From contig NZ_JAUSST010000002.1 in the NCBI RefSeq assembly GCF_030812415.1, positions 434,001 to 498,000 of the forward strand: a stretch of 64,000 nt of DNA, written 5' to 3'. Within the stretch, counting starts at the first letter, position 1. Each line of letters opens with the position of its first letter. A model generated the notes under the pieces. That model was not told the DNA's origin. It made no database searches and saw only the letters and a list, made by a program, of their open reading frames with translations. Source of the stretch: Paenibacillus harenae. GTDB lineage: Bacteria; Bacillota; Bacilli; Paenibacillales; Paenibacillaceae. Positions 17,464 through 26,596 of the stretch are shown one piece after another. The position numbers were made by a program, and so were the translations under genes.

Positions 17464-18726
17464 ATGATTGAAGGGACTAGGGATGCGCTATTGCTTGGCG
17501 AGATTGACATTCGCGCTGCGGGGCCGCGCTGCAAGCTGCTCGTAGGCGATTTGAACGGCGACGGCCAGATGGAGCTGCTGCTGGTACAGCCGGACAACCG
17601 TCAGGATGTACGGTATATTCCGCATCAGGTGCAATGCTTGACCGCATACGATCTGAGAGGCAAGCTGTTGTGGCAGATCGGCAAGCCGGACCCGGGAGCG
17701 GGAAGTCAGGGCTCCGACTATCCATGCCAAATTTATGATTTGGACGGCGACGGCAAGCTGGAGGTTTTGTGCGTGATGGAGGATCGGTTTCAGGTATTGG
17801 ACGGTGCTACCGGCGAATGCAAAGAAGATTATCCGCTTCCTGATCCGCATGCGCATGATTGCATCGTGATCGCGAATTTATCCGGCGGCGACCGTGCCTC
17901 CGATATTTTGCTTAAGGACCGCTATCATAAAGTATGGGCTTTGAATCGGGACTTCGAGCTATTATGGACGCATGAGGGCAATCCCGGCCATTATCCGTGG
18001 GCGCATGACTTGGACGGCGACGGGAAGGACGAAGTCATGGCCGGTTACGATTTGCTCGATTCCAAGGGACGATTGCTCTGGAGCTGCAGCGATCTGGAAG
18101 ACCATGCCGACTGCATATGGGTCGGCGACGTTAACGGCGACGGCGAGCCGGAGCTCGTCATCGGCGGCAGCGTAACGGTCATGTACGACCGCGGCGGCAA
18201 TGAATTATGGAGGCATCAAGACTCGGTGGAATCCCAGCATATCGCGCTCGGTAAATTCCGCAGCGACTTGCCCGGTCTGCAGATCGCGGGGCTCGACCGA
18301 ATTGCGCGCGAGGATGACGGTCTCGAAAGAAAGGGCAAGGATGCGTTGTTTCTGCTGGATGCGGAAGGGCGTCAGCTATGGAAGGAAGACCGCAAGACGG
18401 ACGGCTGGCTGACGATCATCGAAACGATTCGGAACTGGGAGCACGAAGGGCCGGATTACATCCTGGCCTATCGCCGCGGCGGCGGCGTGTATCCGGCGCT
18501 GTATGACGGGTATATGAATCGCGTCGTGCAGTTCCCGTCGCATGGCTATGCCGTACATGCCGATTTGCTGGGCAAAGGGCATGAGCAGGTTATCATCTAT
18601 AACGACGAGAGGGTATCGATTTATTCCAGCCAAGCTGTCGACCTGGCGGAGGCGCCGAACGGAAGGGCACTGCAGCAGCCGAAACGTCTATACAGCTCGA
18701 CGCTGTACCCGGGCGGGGAAGCTTGA
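17464..18726 (+). CDS. FG-GAP/VCBS beta-propeller protein (420 aa)
   Basis: Repeats of the calcium-binding type DxDGDGxxE occur at GDLNGDGQMELL, YDLDGDGKLEVL, HDLDGDGKDEVM and GDVNGDGEPELVIGG, giving a propeller of about six to eight blades. There is no signal peptide or membrane segment. Similar blades make up the catalytic propeller of PL11 rhamnogalacturonan lyases (YesW/YesX), but the protein is about two thirds of their length, so I do not assign lyase activity. GGGGGAG precedes ATG 17464. It is last in the YetA operon, 20 bases from the convergent MmcQ gene with no clear terminator between. Confidence 0.7.
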   Translation: MIEGTRDALLLGEIDIRAAGPRCKLLVGDLNGDGQMELLLVQPDNRQDVRYIPHQVQCLTAYDLRGKLLWQIGKPDPGAGSQGSDYPCQIYDLDGDGKLEVLCVMEDRFQVLDGATGECKEDYPLPDPHAHDCIVIANLSGGDRASDILLKDRYHKVWALNRDFELLWTHEGNPGHYPWAHDLDGDGKDEVMAGYDLLDSKGRLLWSCSDLEDHADCIWVGDVNGDGEPELVIGGSVTVMYDRGGNELWRHQDSVESQHIALGKFRSDLPGLQIAGLDRIAREDDGLERKGKDALFLLDAEGRQLWKEDRKTDGWLTIIETIRNWEHEGPDYILAYRRGGGVYPALYDGYMNRVVQFPSHGYAVHADLLGKGHEQVIIYNDERVSIYSSQAVDLAEAPNGRALQQPKRLYSSTLYPGGEA

Positions 18727-18746
18727 ACCGGGAATCATCCCAATCG

Positions 18747-19118
18747 TTAATGCTCGGTTTCCATTAGCAGCTTTATCAGGCGCTTAGGGGCTGCATGCAT
18801 ATAGGCTTCTTTCAACAAAACGCCCATTTCCTGCCAATCTGCGGGATCGCTAATAGAGACCCAGCCTCGATGGCCGATATAGGCGGGCTTAAAAAAACGG
18901 TCCTCCTGGAGCAATATTTCCTGATTGTTTAAGTCTGATTTAAAGGTGACGCCATGATCGCTCATGATGATGAAAGATTTGTCTTTGACCTTGAACGTCG
19001 TATGGCCATGGCCGTCAATTAATTCCGTAACCTCGGGCAGCGGTTTACAAATACCGCGTACGTGCTCGAGCATGCGGAGTCCTTTAGCTGTTTTTATACC
19101 GCTCAAATCATGTGTCAT
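18747..19118 (-). CDS. MmcQ/YjbR family protein (123 aa)
   Basis: Small CyaY-like alpha/beta protein of the MmcQ/YjbR group: HTTFKVKDKSFIIM, LLQEDRFFKPAYIGHRGWVSI and the final LLKEAYMHAAPKRL segment are diagnostic. GGAGG eight bases upstream selects the ATG at 19118 (MTHDLSGIK); a longer open frame lacks a ribosome binding site. The family is described as DNA-binding-like but its role is unclear. It is transcribed towards the pectin locus and seems unrelated to it. Confidence 0.85.
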   Translation of the reverse strand: MTHDLSGIKTAKGLRMLEHVRGICKPLPEVTELIDGHGHTTFKVKDKSFIIMSDHGVTFKSDLNNQEILLQEDRFFKPAYIGHRGWVSISDPADWQEMGVLLKEAYMHAAPKRLIKLLMETEH

Positions 19119-19480
19119 CGAAATCCTCCTTTGCAGGTTCAAATTATCTGTCCTATTGGCTATATTATCATGGCATGCTCCATGTTTCCAAAATACGGGA
19201 ACGTTTTTTAAACTACAATGGACCATTCAACTAACATTCAAGTCAACTATGTTTGATTAAAGGGAATTCCTCTAGTTATTTATTGCTAAATTACACCAAA
19301 GTATATAATAACAGGAAATTCTCATGTTAATGAAAGCAATCTCACCCATCCGACCGTAAAACGAAGATATTAACAGGACAAATTCCATCTATTTGATAAA
19401 GTGGACGTGGAGCGGCTCTTAACGGGAGAAATTCCAGTTATTAAGTTCCATGCCATGTTGTATGTCGATTTTAATCGTAG
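19119..19480. other. Long AT-rich intergenic region with repeated palindromes
   Basis: No gene is evident. The region holds the MmcQ promoter side and four imperfect palindromes described separately, then the bidirectional terminator from 19481. Confidence 0.6.
19257..19444. repeat. Cluster of four imperfect palindromic repeats
   Basis: Copies begin near 19257, 19309, 19370 and 19419. The best reads TAACGGGAGAAATTCCAGTT followed by ATTAA; two others begin TAACAGGA and contain AAATTC; the first is TTAAAGGGAATTCCTCTAGT plus TATT. Each has the pattern TAAC-GGA-spacer-TTCC-GTTA, so each can fold on itself. Spacing is about 50-60 bases. Confidence 0.6.
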
Positions 19481-19523
19481 AAAAGCCCCCGCTGTCGCGT
19501 AATACGCGACAGCGGGGGCTTTT
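19481..19523. terminator. Bidirectional Rho-independent terminator
   Basis: A perfect 20 bp stem (19481-19500 with 19504-19523), GC-rich in the middle and flanked by AAAA and TTTT on the two sides. It terminates the minus-strand GGDEF gene. Confidence 0.92.
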
Positions 19524-19529
19524 GCCGTT

Positions 19530-20702
19530 TTACATTGATTTTTTGGAAGCGGCAGAAATCGCTTTGAACATTGTCACTTTGTTTTTGCCGGTCGTCTTGG
19601 AACGGTACATCGCTTCATCAGCCTGCTTGACGAGATCCTGTACTTCTTTGCCTTCCTTATTCGTACTGACGCCGACGCTGATCGTAACCATTGTTTCCTG
19701 CTCAACGCGTCTTCGGATCGCTTCGGCGACGATCTCCGGTTTTACTTTGTCGGCGCTCATGCAGGCTAGGAGCTCTTCTCCGCCATAACGGCCGGCCGAG
19801 CCGATGCCGCTCGTCTCCTCCTTAATAATCTCGGACACTTGCTTCAATACGCCGTCTGCCTTGTGATGACCGTATGTATCGTTAAGCTTCTTGAAGTTGT
19901 CGATATCGCAGAAAATGATAGCCATCGGCCGGTTCTGAGCGAGCAGCTTCTGCGCTCTGGCCGTGAAATGGCGGCGATTGTAGAGGCCCGTAAGACCGTC
20001 TACGACGGATGATTGATAGGTTGAGATGAGCCGATCGATAACCCAATCAAAAAGCAGTAAAAATAATATCGTATAATAGATGATCGGCAACAGATGACTA
20101 AGCAGAATGAGCCACGGCAGCGAGCCTTGGAACAAATAATCGTCAGCAAGCCGGGATAGCTCATAGACGAAGAAAACGATAAGGCTGGCATTGTACTTGG
20201 CATTCATCTCCGCGCCGCGCGTATCAAGCAGTATCATGAACGTAACGATGACCGCATAGAAGTCCAGAGCCGGAAAAGTCATTATGGAACCGGCCGGAAC
20301 CGTCCCGGGCGCGAACGGTTGGATCGCAAATTGGACGCCTGCTATGACGATCGTTAACATCATCATAATAATGAACGGGATTACTTTAAGCTGAGCGGAA
20401 CGATGAGTATATAATTTCATGAAAACAAAGTTTATAATAATAAACGAGATGATTTGCAGCACCGTGGCGGATAAATAGATCCATGGCGATAAGGACCAGC
20501 CGGGATAAGCGAGTAGAATAAGCAAAACTTGCTCTGCAATGATAAGAGGTATCGCGCCCGCGAGCCACTTGTATGTCTGCTTGTTGCGATAGCTAACGTA
20601 CAGCTTGATGGACATGAAGAGCATCAGTATGAGAATGATAATGACGGCAGCCGAAGAGAATAGCTGCCCGTTAGGTCCAGTAAGCCAATCGATAATTGTC
20701 AT
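19530..20702 (-). CDS. Membrane GGDEF diguanylate cyclase (390 aa)
   Basis: Six to seven hydrophobic helices in the first 225 residues are followed by a GGDEF domain beginning at VDGLTGLYNRRHF. The active-site loop reads RYGGEELLA, an accepted GGEEL variant, and IIFCDIDNFKKLNDTYGH is intact, so c-di-GMP synthesis is likely. The residues five before GGEEL are SGIG rather than RxxD, so the inhibitory I-site is missing. GAGG precedes the ATG at 20702. The membrane part may sense an unknown signal. Apparently monocistronic. Confidence 0.92.
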   Translation of the reverse strand: MTIIDWLTGPNGQLFSSAAVIIILILMLFMSIKLYVSYRNKQTYKWLAGAIPLIIAEQVLLILLAYPGWSLSPWIYLSATVLQIISFIIINFVFMKLYTHRSAQLKVIPFIIMMMLTIVIAGVQFAIQPFAPGTVPAGSIMTFPALDFYAVIVTFMILLDTRGAEMNAKYNASLIVFFVYELSRLADDYLFQGSLPWLILLSHLLPIIYYTILFLLLFDWVIDRLISTYQSSVVDGLTGLYNRRHFTARAQKLLAQNRPMAIIFCDIDNFKKLNDTYGHHKADGVLKQVSEIIKEETSGIGSAGRYGGEELLACMSADKVKPEIVAEAIRRRVEQETMVTISVGVSTNKEGKEVQDLVKQADEAMYRSKTTGKNKVTMFKAISAASKKSM

Positions 20703-20845
20703 GTGTAAACCTCGTTAGTATGTAGTTAATGTACTAGCTTTACAGAAACATATGTTCTAATATATCATGTTTTACGGCGATGGAAAAGCTTTTTGCGTAT
20801 TATGCGTCGAGCACAGAACGGTTAGGAAGAAGGAGAGTGGGACAC

Positions 20846-21973
20846 ATGAATATATTGCAGGCTTTGTTTTTCCCCCCGGAACAACCGGGCGGGGTATCAT
20901 CGATGGTCCCTTATATACAGGAAAGATTCATGAAGCTGGGCTGGCAGATGGAGTTGTTCTCGCTGCCTAAGCGCGTAAGAGGCAAAGGACAAGAGGACGT
21001 AGTGTTCGAAACGTTCGATTGGACGGAATTCAGCGGAAATGCAATGGTGGACAAATATATTCAAACCTATCGCGATTACGTATGGTGGACCCGGCTTCGG
21101 CTGAATCGCCCGTTTGATATCATACACGCGCATCATCCTATCGCCGCGTTAGTTATGAAGCAGTTGTTCCCGGATACGCCGGTTGCCATGACGATTCACT
21201 CCAGCTACGAACGCGAGCTTATTTTGAACGGGAAAATTGAAGAGGGCGGACCGGAGCATCAATTTTTGATGAAAATATACGGAGAATTGGAAGCGAAGAC
21301 GGATCAGCTTCTGACCGTATCGGAATCGTTCCGTTCCTATATCGCTCCGCAGGTGAAGCATCCCGAGCGTATTAAAGTCATTCCGAACGGCTTCGACGAG
21401 AAAAGGTTCAGACCAAGCGCGCATGAGAACGAAGTTACGCAGCTGATTACGGTTTGCAGGCTTGTGCCGGCAAAGGGCCTTGATATATTGTTGAAGGCTT
21501 GCGCGGAGCTTAAGCGCAGAGGGAATCCGTTCGTGCTTCATATTATCGGCGACGGCCCGATTCGCGAGGAGCTGGAGGCGCTCGCGGTGGAGCTGGATTT
21601 GTACGACGATATTATTTTTTATGGCTACATGCTTCATCCGGAAGAATTCATGCCTTTCTTCGATGTGTTCGTCCTGCCGTCGAGGGCGGAGGCGTTCGGT
21701 TCCGTATTCGCCGAGGCGGCATTATGCTGGCTGGCGCTAGTGGGAACGAATGTAGGCGGCATTGCCGAACAAATCGATGACGGCGTCAACGGCCTGCTCG
21801 TACCGCCGGAAGATCCGATTGCGCTCGCCGAAGCGCTGGAGAAGGTCGTGACGGATCCTTCCTACCGTTATAATCTGGCGCGCGCCGGCTGGGACAAAGC
21901 GAAGAAAGTCTATTCGCTGCAACGGGTCATTTCACAGCTTAAGAAAGTGTATATCAACCTGAAGCCGGAGTAA
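20846..21973 (+). CDS. GT4-type glycosyltransferase (375 aa)
   Basis: Two-domain GT-B glycosyltransferase. The N-terminal Rossmann part opens with MNILQALFFPPEQPGGVSSM; the C-terminal donor site has VCRLVPAKGLDILLKA, IIGDGPIREELE and the EX7E motif EAFGSVFAE. GAAGGAGAG precedes ATG 20846, which I prefer to an upstream in-frame ATG at 20780 with no site. It is cytoplasmic or peripheral; the acceptor is unknown. The YhaO/YhaN pair follows 37 bases later, but a functional link is not evident. Confidence 0.88.
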   Translation: MNILQALFFPPEQPGGVSSMVPYIQERFMKLGWQMELFSLPKRVRGKGQEDVVFETFDWTEFSGNAMVDKYIQTYRDYVWWTRLRLNRPFDIIHAHHPIAALVMKQLFPDTPVAMTIHSSYERELILNGKIEEGGPEHQFLMKIYGELEAKTDQLLTVSESFRSYIAPQVKHPERIKVIPNGFDEKRFRPSAHENEVTQLITVCRLVPAKGLDILLKACAELKRRGNPFVLHIIGDGPIREELEALAVELDLYDDIIFYGYMLHPEEFMPFFDVFVLPSRAEAFGSVFAEAALCWLALVGTNVGGIAEQIDDGVNGLLVPPEDPIALAEALEKVVTDPSYRYNLARAGWDKAKKVYSLQRVISQLKKVYINLKPE

Positions 21974-22010
21974 CAACACTAGGCTTATTATTATAGAAAC
22001 AGAGGCGGGG

Positions 22011-23294
22011 ATGGGGTTCATGGCAGTACCGTTTCGATTCATACATGCGGCGGATTTGCATCTGGACAGTCCGTTTCGCGGATTGGCGAAAGCGCCGGAA
22101 GCGCTTCGCGAAAGGCTGGTCGAATCGACTTTCGCGGCTATGCGTCAATTAACCGATACGGCGATTGCCGAGAAAGTCGATTTTCTCGTGCTAGCAGGAG
22201 ATTTGTTCGACGCTGCCGACCGGTCGCTGCGAGCTCAGCTGCGGCTTGCGCGCGAATGGGAGAGGCTCGCCGAGCATGGCATCGCCGTATTCGTCATTCA
22301 CGGGAATCACGATCCGCTAAGCGGGGCAAGGGTAGATTTGAAGCTGCCCTCCTCTGTCCATATTTTTAGCGCGGACCAAATCGAATCGAAGCCGGCTTAC
22401 CGTAGAGACGGTGAGCTGGCTGCTTTTGTTTACGGCATTTCCTACGGTTCACGAAGCGTAACGGACAACTTGGCGCTTCGTTATAGGGCGATGCCCGGCG
22501 CTCCATTCCATATCGCGATGCTGCACGGCAACGTTGGCGGCGATAACGGACATGACCCCTATGCGCCTTGCACGCTGGACGAGCTTACCGGCAATGCAGG
22601 CTTCCACTATTGGGCGCTAGGGCATATCCATCACCGCAAAGTGCTGCATAAATATCCGCATGTCGTCTATCCGGGCAACACGCAGGGACGAAATCCCCGC
22701 GAAACCGGGCAAAAGGGCTGCTACCTTGTAGATGTGACGGCAGCCGGGGCGGTAGATTTGCAATTCATGCCGCTGGACGATGTGCGCTGGCTGGAAGATC
22801 AAGTGTCGATCGCAGCGATCCAATCGGAGCATGAGCTGCTGCAGCAGCTTGAATCGGCGATGACACGGCTTGGGATGGATCTCGAAGGCCGCTTCGCCAT
22901 GGTCAGGTTGGAGCTTGCGGGGCGAGGCCCGCTGCATCGCCGATTATCGGAACCGCAAGCGGTAGCTGCGCTGCTGGAGCAGCTTCAAGAGCTTGGCGAG
23001 GAGCGAATGACGTGGGTTTATGCGCTGGACAATCGTACGGCATCGGAGCTGGATTGGGAGGAAATTGCGGCGGAGGACAGCTTCGCCGGAGAGCTTTGCC
23101 GATTGAGCGCCAAGCTTGCCGCCGGCGAAGAGAGCTGGGAGGCTTTCGCCAAAGAGGCTGTTCATGCGATGGCCGGGCATCAGAAGCTAGGCAAGCTGCT
23201 GCGAAGCAAATGGGAGGAGCTGCCCGAGCAATGGCTGGAGCGATCCCGCGAGCATGTGCTTGGACTGATTGCCGGAGAGGGGAATGGCCAATGA
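22011..23294 (+). CDS. yhaO: YhaO-like DNA repair metallophosphoesterase (427 aa)
   Basis: SbcD/Mre11-type nuclease. Metal motifs are in order: AADLHLDSPF, LAGDLFDAAD, IHGNHDPLS, MLHGNVGG and ALGHIHHRK. It pairs with the YhaN ATPase, whose start overlaps its stop (ATGA), the usual arrangement for SbcDC-like complexes. The start may be ATG 22011 or the in-frame ATG 22020; both sit near a G-rich stretch (GAGGCGGGG). In the cell the complex would process DNA ends or hairpins. Confidence 0.88.
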   Translation: MGFMAVPFRFIHAADLHLDSPFRGLAKAPEALRERLVESTFAAMRQLTDTAIAEKVDFLVLAGDLFDAADRSLRAQLRLAREWERLAEHGIAVFVIHGNHDPLSGARVDLKLPSSVHIFSADQIESKPAYRRDGELAAFVYGISYGSRSVTDNLALRYRAMPGAPFHIAMLHGNVGGDNGHDPYAPCTLDELTGNAGFHYWALGHIHHRKVLHKYPHVVYPGNTQGRNPRETGQKGCYLVDVTAAGAVDLQFMPLDDVRWLEDQVSIAAIQSEHELLQQLESAMTRLGMDLEGRFAMVRLELAGRGPLHRRLSEPQAVAALLEQLQELGEERMTWVYALDNRTASELDWEEIAAEDSFAGELCRLSAKLAAGEESWEAFAKEAVHAMAGHQKLGKLLRSKWEELPEQWLERSREHVLGLIAGEGNGQ

Positions 23295-26200
23295 GGCTTA
23301 TGGAGGCCGAGATCGACGGGTTCGGTCAGTTACATAACGAGAAGATCGATCTGAATGCGCCAGTCACTATCCTGTATGGACCTAACGAGGCGGGCAAAAG
23401 CACCGTATTCGGCTTTATCCGAACGATGCTGTACGGCTTCGCGAAGCGCGGATCGGCTCAAGCTGCGGAACGGCAGGAGCCGGTCAACGGCGGACGCCAT
23501 GGCGGGCGTTTATTTTGGCGCGATGGAGCGGGCAACGCCTATGTGATTCAGCGCTATGCGGCCGACGGAACGGGGAAGCTTACGCTGCGACAGCTTGAAG
23601 CGGAAGCAAGCGGCGACAGCGGGCTTGCCGAAGGGATATGGCTGCTGCAAGCGGAGCTGGAGCGGCGTTATTTGGGCGGTATCAGCGAACGGATGTATCG
23701 GCAATTGTTCGCTGTGACGCTTTCGGAGCTTCAGCAGGTCGGCGCTTTGTCCGGCGAGGAGCTAGGCCAATATTTGTATCAGGCCGGCTGGGATAACGGC
23801 AAGTCTATCGCTGCGGCCGAGAAGAAGCTGCGGGATGAGATGGAGGAGCTATTCAAGCCCAAGGGATCGATCAAAACGATGAACAAACAGCTTAGGGAGC
23901 TGGAACAGATCGATGCGGAGCTGCGCAAGCACGAGGATTCCATCGATGCTTACAATTCGCTTGTGCGGCAGTCTGAGAGACTGGAGGAAGAGCTCGCGGA
24001 GCGGGATCTAGAGCTTCCTAGACTAGCGTCGAGGCAGCAATTGCTTGCGAAAGCCTGCAAGGCAAGAGCGGTTTGGCTCCAAAAGGAGAAGCTGCTTATT
24101 GAGCGGGAAAGGTTTGCTTATGCCGAACGGATCAGCTCTGAAGCTGAGCGGAGCTGGCATGAGCTTTCGCGGCTAAGCGCAGAGCATGCTGCAGAGCTGG
24201 AGCGTTACCGGCAGCAGTTGTACTTGACGGAGCAGCAGCTGGAAGCTGCCGCCTATGATCAAGTGTTGCTGGATGCCGCCGTTGAGACAGAGACGCTTGT
24301 GCAGTCGGCGGAAGGTTACCGGCTCCTTAAGCTGGAGCTGGCCGAGCTTCGCACAGAGCTGCTGTCTCATGATGAAGCGATAGCCAGGCTGCTTGGCAGC
24401 ATCGCGCCGGAGTGGACGGAGCGCCAGCTGCGCGAGCTCCGCGTAACGGTTGCCGACCGCGATTATATTCGCGGCCTGCGGCAGCAGGAGGCGGAGCAGG
24501 CGCGCGGCGAGGAACGGATCGCCGCGGAGCTCGAGGCGCTGAAGCGGCAAGAGCGCGAGGCGGAGAGCATCCGCGACGAAGCTGCGGCGGCGCTCGAACG
24601 CGAGGCCATGGCCGGCGAGCATGCGGCGGGCGGCTTCGCGCTTTTGCCGCGTACGCGGGAAGCGCTGAGGGGGGCGTGGAACGCCCTGGATTTGGCTTTC
24701 CGCGAGTGGGAGCTCGAGCGGACGCGTCTTGTCGCAGCCGCAGCGGCCGACGGGGCGGAGCCGTCGGCCGAGCGCGGCGCGGCTGCGGGCCGAGGCGGAG
24801 CCGGCCCGTTATGGGCTGCGGCGGCTGGAGCGGGCGGAGCGGCGTTGGCGCTTGGTGCTGTTGCTGCGGCGTCCAGCGGCGCTGATGGCGCTGCCGGAAT
24901 TGGTTGGATAGCCGCTACCGTGATGGCGCTCATCGCGCTGGTGTTGATGGCGTTGGCGCTTGGACGATCGCCGAAAAACCGATCGCGCAGCGGCGGACGA
25001 GCTGGAGCTGGAGCGAGAGCGGAACGTAACAAGGCGGATAACGAGTCTCTTCGCGAGAGGGAGCGGCGGCTCGTACGCGCGTTAGCTGCCGTAATACGAG
25101 AACCGGAGCAAGCGGCGGCATCGATGTTATTCCCGCCGCGAGGCGACGGGGGCGGATCGGCTGAACAGACGCTTGCCGCCGAGCGGATGCGCAGCGGATT
25201 GCATGCCGCCGTTGAAGCAAGATTGGAGCGTCTCCAGATCGTTGAGCGACTGGAGGGCAGTATTAGCGAGCAAGCGCGCAAGCTGGTACGCTTGCGCGAG
25301 CAGCTGAACGAACGCAGCGAGGCAGCCGCCTCCGCAGCGTCATCGAAACAGGCAGCCGCTGCGCAGTGGCGCGGCTGGCTGGAAGAGCGGGCGCTGCCGC
25401 CGCATATGTCGCCGGCGGCAGCGCTCGAAGCGATCGAGCTTGCCGAGCAAGCTTTGCACCGGCTGCGCCAATACGACAAGCTGACGGCGAAGCAAACCGC
25501 CGTCGCCGAGCAGATCGCCGCTTTCGAATCGCAAGCGGCCAAGCTTTGCGCAGCGTTCGCTGACGCCGCCAAGCAATTGCCGGCAGATCCGGCGCTAGGC
25601 CTGCGATTGCTGCAGGCCGAGACGCGCCGTCATGCCGCCGTCATGGAGGAGGCGCTTCGCGCCCGGCAGCAGCAGGACGAGCTGCTGCATGCAATCGCTC
25701 GCGCCGAAGCCTCGCTCGCCGAGCTTCAGCCGCTTATGCAAGCTTTGCTGCATGAAGCGGATCTGCCAAGCGTTGCAGCGTACAAGGAAGCGCTGCTCCA
25801 CCGAAGCACGCTCGCCGAGCTGGATCTCGCGCTGGACAAGCTGCGGCTTGAGCTGACAGCCGGGCTTAGCGAACAGCGACTGCGGGAGCTGGAGGAGCTG
25901 CTTCACGGCTATGACGAAGAGCAACTGCGAGCGCTGAATGACGAAGCGGAGCAAGAGCTTGCGAGGCTCGAAGCACAGCAGAAGGAGAGGCTGGAGCAGA
26001 AGGGGCGGCTGGGGCAAAAGATCGACCAACTGCTGCGGACGAAGGAGAGGCAACGACTGCTAGCCGACAGAGAACTGCTCCTATCGCAGCTGGATAGCGA
26101 TGCAGAGCGCTATGCCATGCTTGCCGTCAGCGCCGCCTTGATCAGCCGAACGAGGCGGATCTACGAGGAGGAGCGCCAGCCTGTCGTGCTGCGCAACGCT

Positions 26201-26584
26201 TCGGGCCTAATCCGGGCGCTTACGGACGGCAAATACATCCGGGTGCTTAGCAGTCCCGGGGAGACGGGCATTAGGCTGGAATCGGCCGACCTCCGCATCG
26301 TCGACAGCAACATGCTGAGCCGCGGCACGGCGGAGCTTGTCTACTTGGCGATGCGCTTCGCGCTAGCGGAGGAAGCATCGCATGCGGTTAAGCTGCCGTT
26401 GCTGCTTGACGATGTGTTCGTTAACTTCGACAAGGAACGGCTGAAGGCGGCGGCGAAGCTCATTGCAGAGTTGTCGCAGCAAAGGCAGGTCATCGTAATG
26501 ACCTGCCATGAGCATGTGCGCGCTGCGCTTCTGGACTATTGCAAGGACGCTTCGCTCGTTACTATCCGTACAGCCGTTCGCTAA
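23291..26584 (+). CDS. yhaN: YhaN-like SMC/Rad50-type ATPase with central membrane segments (1097 aa)
   Basis: Partner ATPase of YhaO. Walker A GPNEAGKST is near residue 35, the signature LSRGTAELVYLAMRF and Walker B LPLLLDDVFVNFD are near the C-terminus, and long coiled coils lie between. Two hydrophobic stretches at about residues 505-530 and 535-557 look like membrane helices, as in B. subtilis YhaN. The central third is very GC- and Ala/Arg/Glu-rich, which produces long antisense open frames. The ATG at 23291 overlaps the yhaO stop; an upstream in-frame extension lies inside yhaO and is ignored. It ends 12 bases from the convergent YkvI gene. Confidence 0.88.
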   Translation: MRLMEAEIDGFGQLHNEKIDLNAPVTILYGPNEAGKSTVFGFIRTMLYGFAKRGSAQAAERQEPVNGGRHGGRLFWRDGAGNAYVIQRYAADGTGKLTLRQLEAEASGDSGLAEGIWLLQAELERRYLGGISERMYRQLFAVTLSELQQVGALSGEELGQYLYQAGWDNGKSIAAAEKKLRDEMEELFKPKGSIKTMNKQLRELEQIDAELRKHEDSIDAYNSLVRQSERLEEELAERDLELPRLASRQQLLAKACKARAVWLQKEKLLIERERFAYAERISSEAERSWHELSRLSAEHAAELERYRQQLYLTEQQLEAAAYDQVLLDAAVETETLVQSAEGYRLLKLELAELRTELLSHDEAIARLLGSIAPEWTERQLRELRVTVADRDYIRGLRQQEAEQARGEERIAAELEALKRQEREAESIRDEAAAALEREAMAGEHAAGGFALLPRTREALRGAWNALDLAFREWELERTRLVAAAAADGAEPSAERGAAAGRGGAGPLWAAAAGAGGAALALGAVAAASSGADGAAGIGWIAATVMALIALVLMALALGRSPKNRSRSGGRAGAGARAERNKADNESLRERERRLVRALAAVIREPEQAAASMLFPPRGDGGGSAEQTLAAERMRSGLHAAVEARLERLQIVERLEGSISEQARKLVRLREQLNERSEAAASAASSKQAAAAQWRGWLEERALPPHMSPAAALEAIELAEQALHRLRQYDKLTAKQTAVAEQIAAFESQAAKLCAAFADAAKQLPADPALGLRLLQAETRRHAAVMEEALRARQQQDELLHAIARAEASLAELQPLMQALLHEADLPSVAAYKEALLHRSTLAELDLALDKLRLELTAGLSEQRLRELEELLHGYDEEQLRALNDEAEQELARLEAQQKERLEQKGRLGQKIDQLLRTKERQRLLADRELLLSQLDSDAERYAMLAVSAALISRTRRIYEEERQPVVLRNASGLIRALTDGKYIRVLSSPGETGIRLESADLRIVDSNMLSRGTAELVYLAMRFALAEEASHAVKLPLLLDDVFVNFDKERLKAAAKLIAELSQQRQVIVMTCHEHVRAALLDYCKDASLVTIRTAVR

Positions 26585-26596
26585 CGAGCTGCTTCG

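Noticed and set aside
24463..25572. 369-codon open frame on the minus strand within yhaN
   Set aside because: It mirrors a GC-rich, Ala/Arg/Glu-rich coding stretch; the product is Ala/Ser/Arg low complexity with no ribosome binding site. It is a shadow of the real gene.
26484..26507. Perfect 10-base inverted repeat GGCAGGTCAT/ATGACCTGCC near the end of yhaN
   Set aside because: It encodes the conserved RQVIVMTCHEH region and has no T-run, so it is probably coincidental rather than a terminator.
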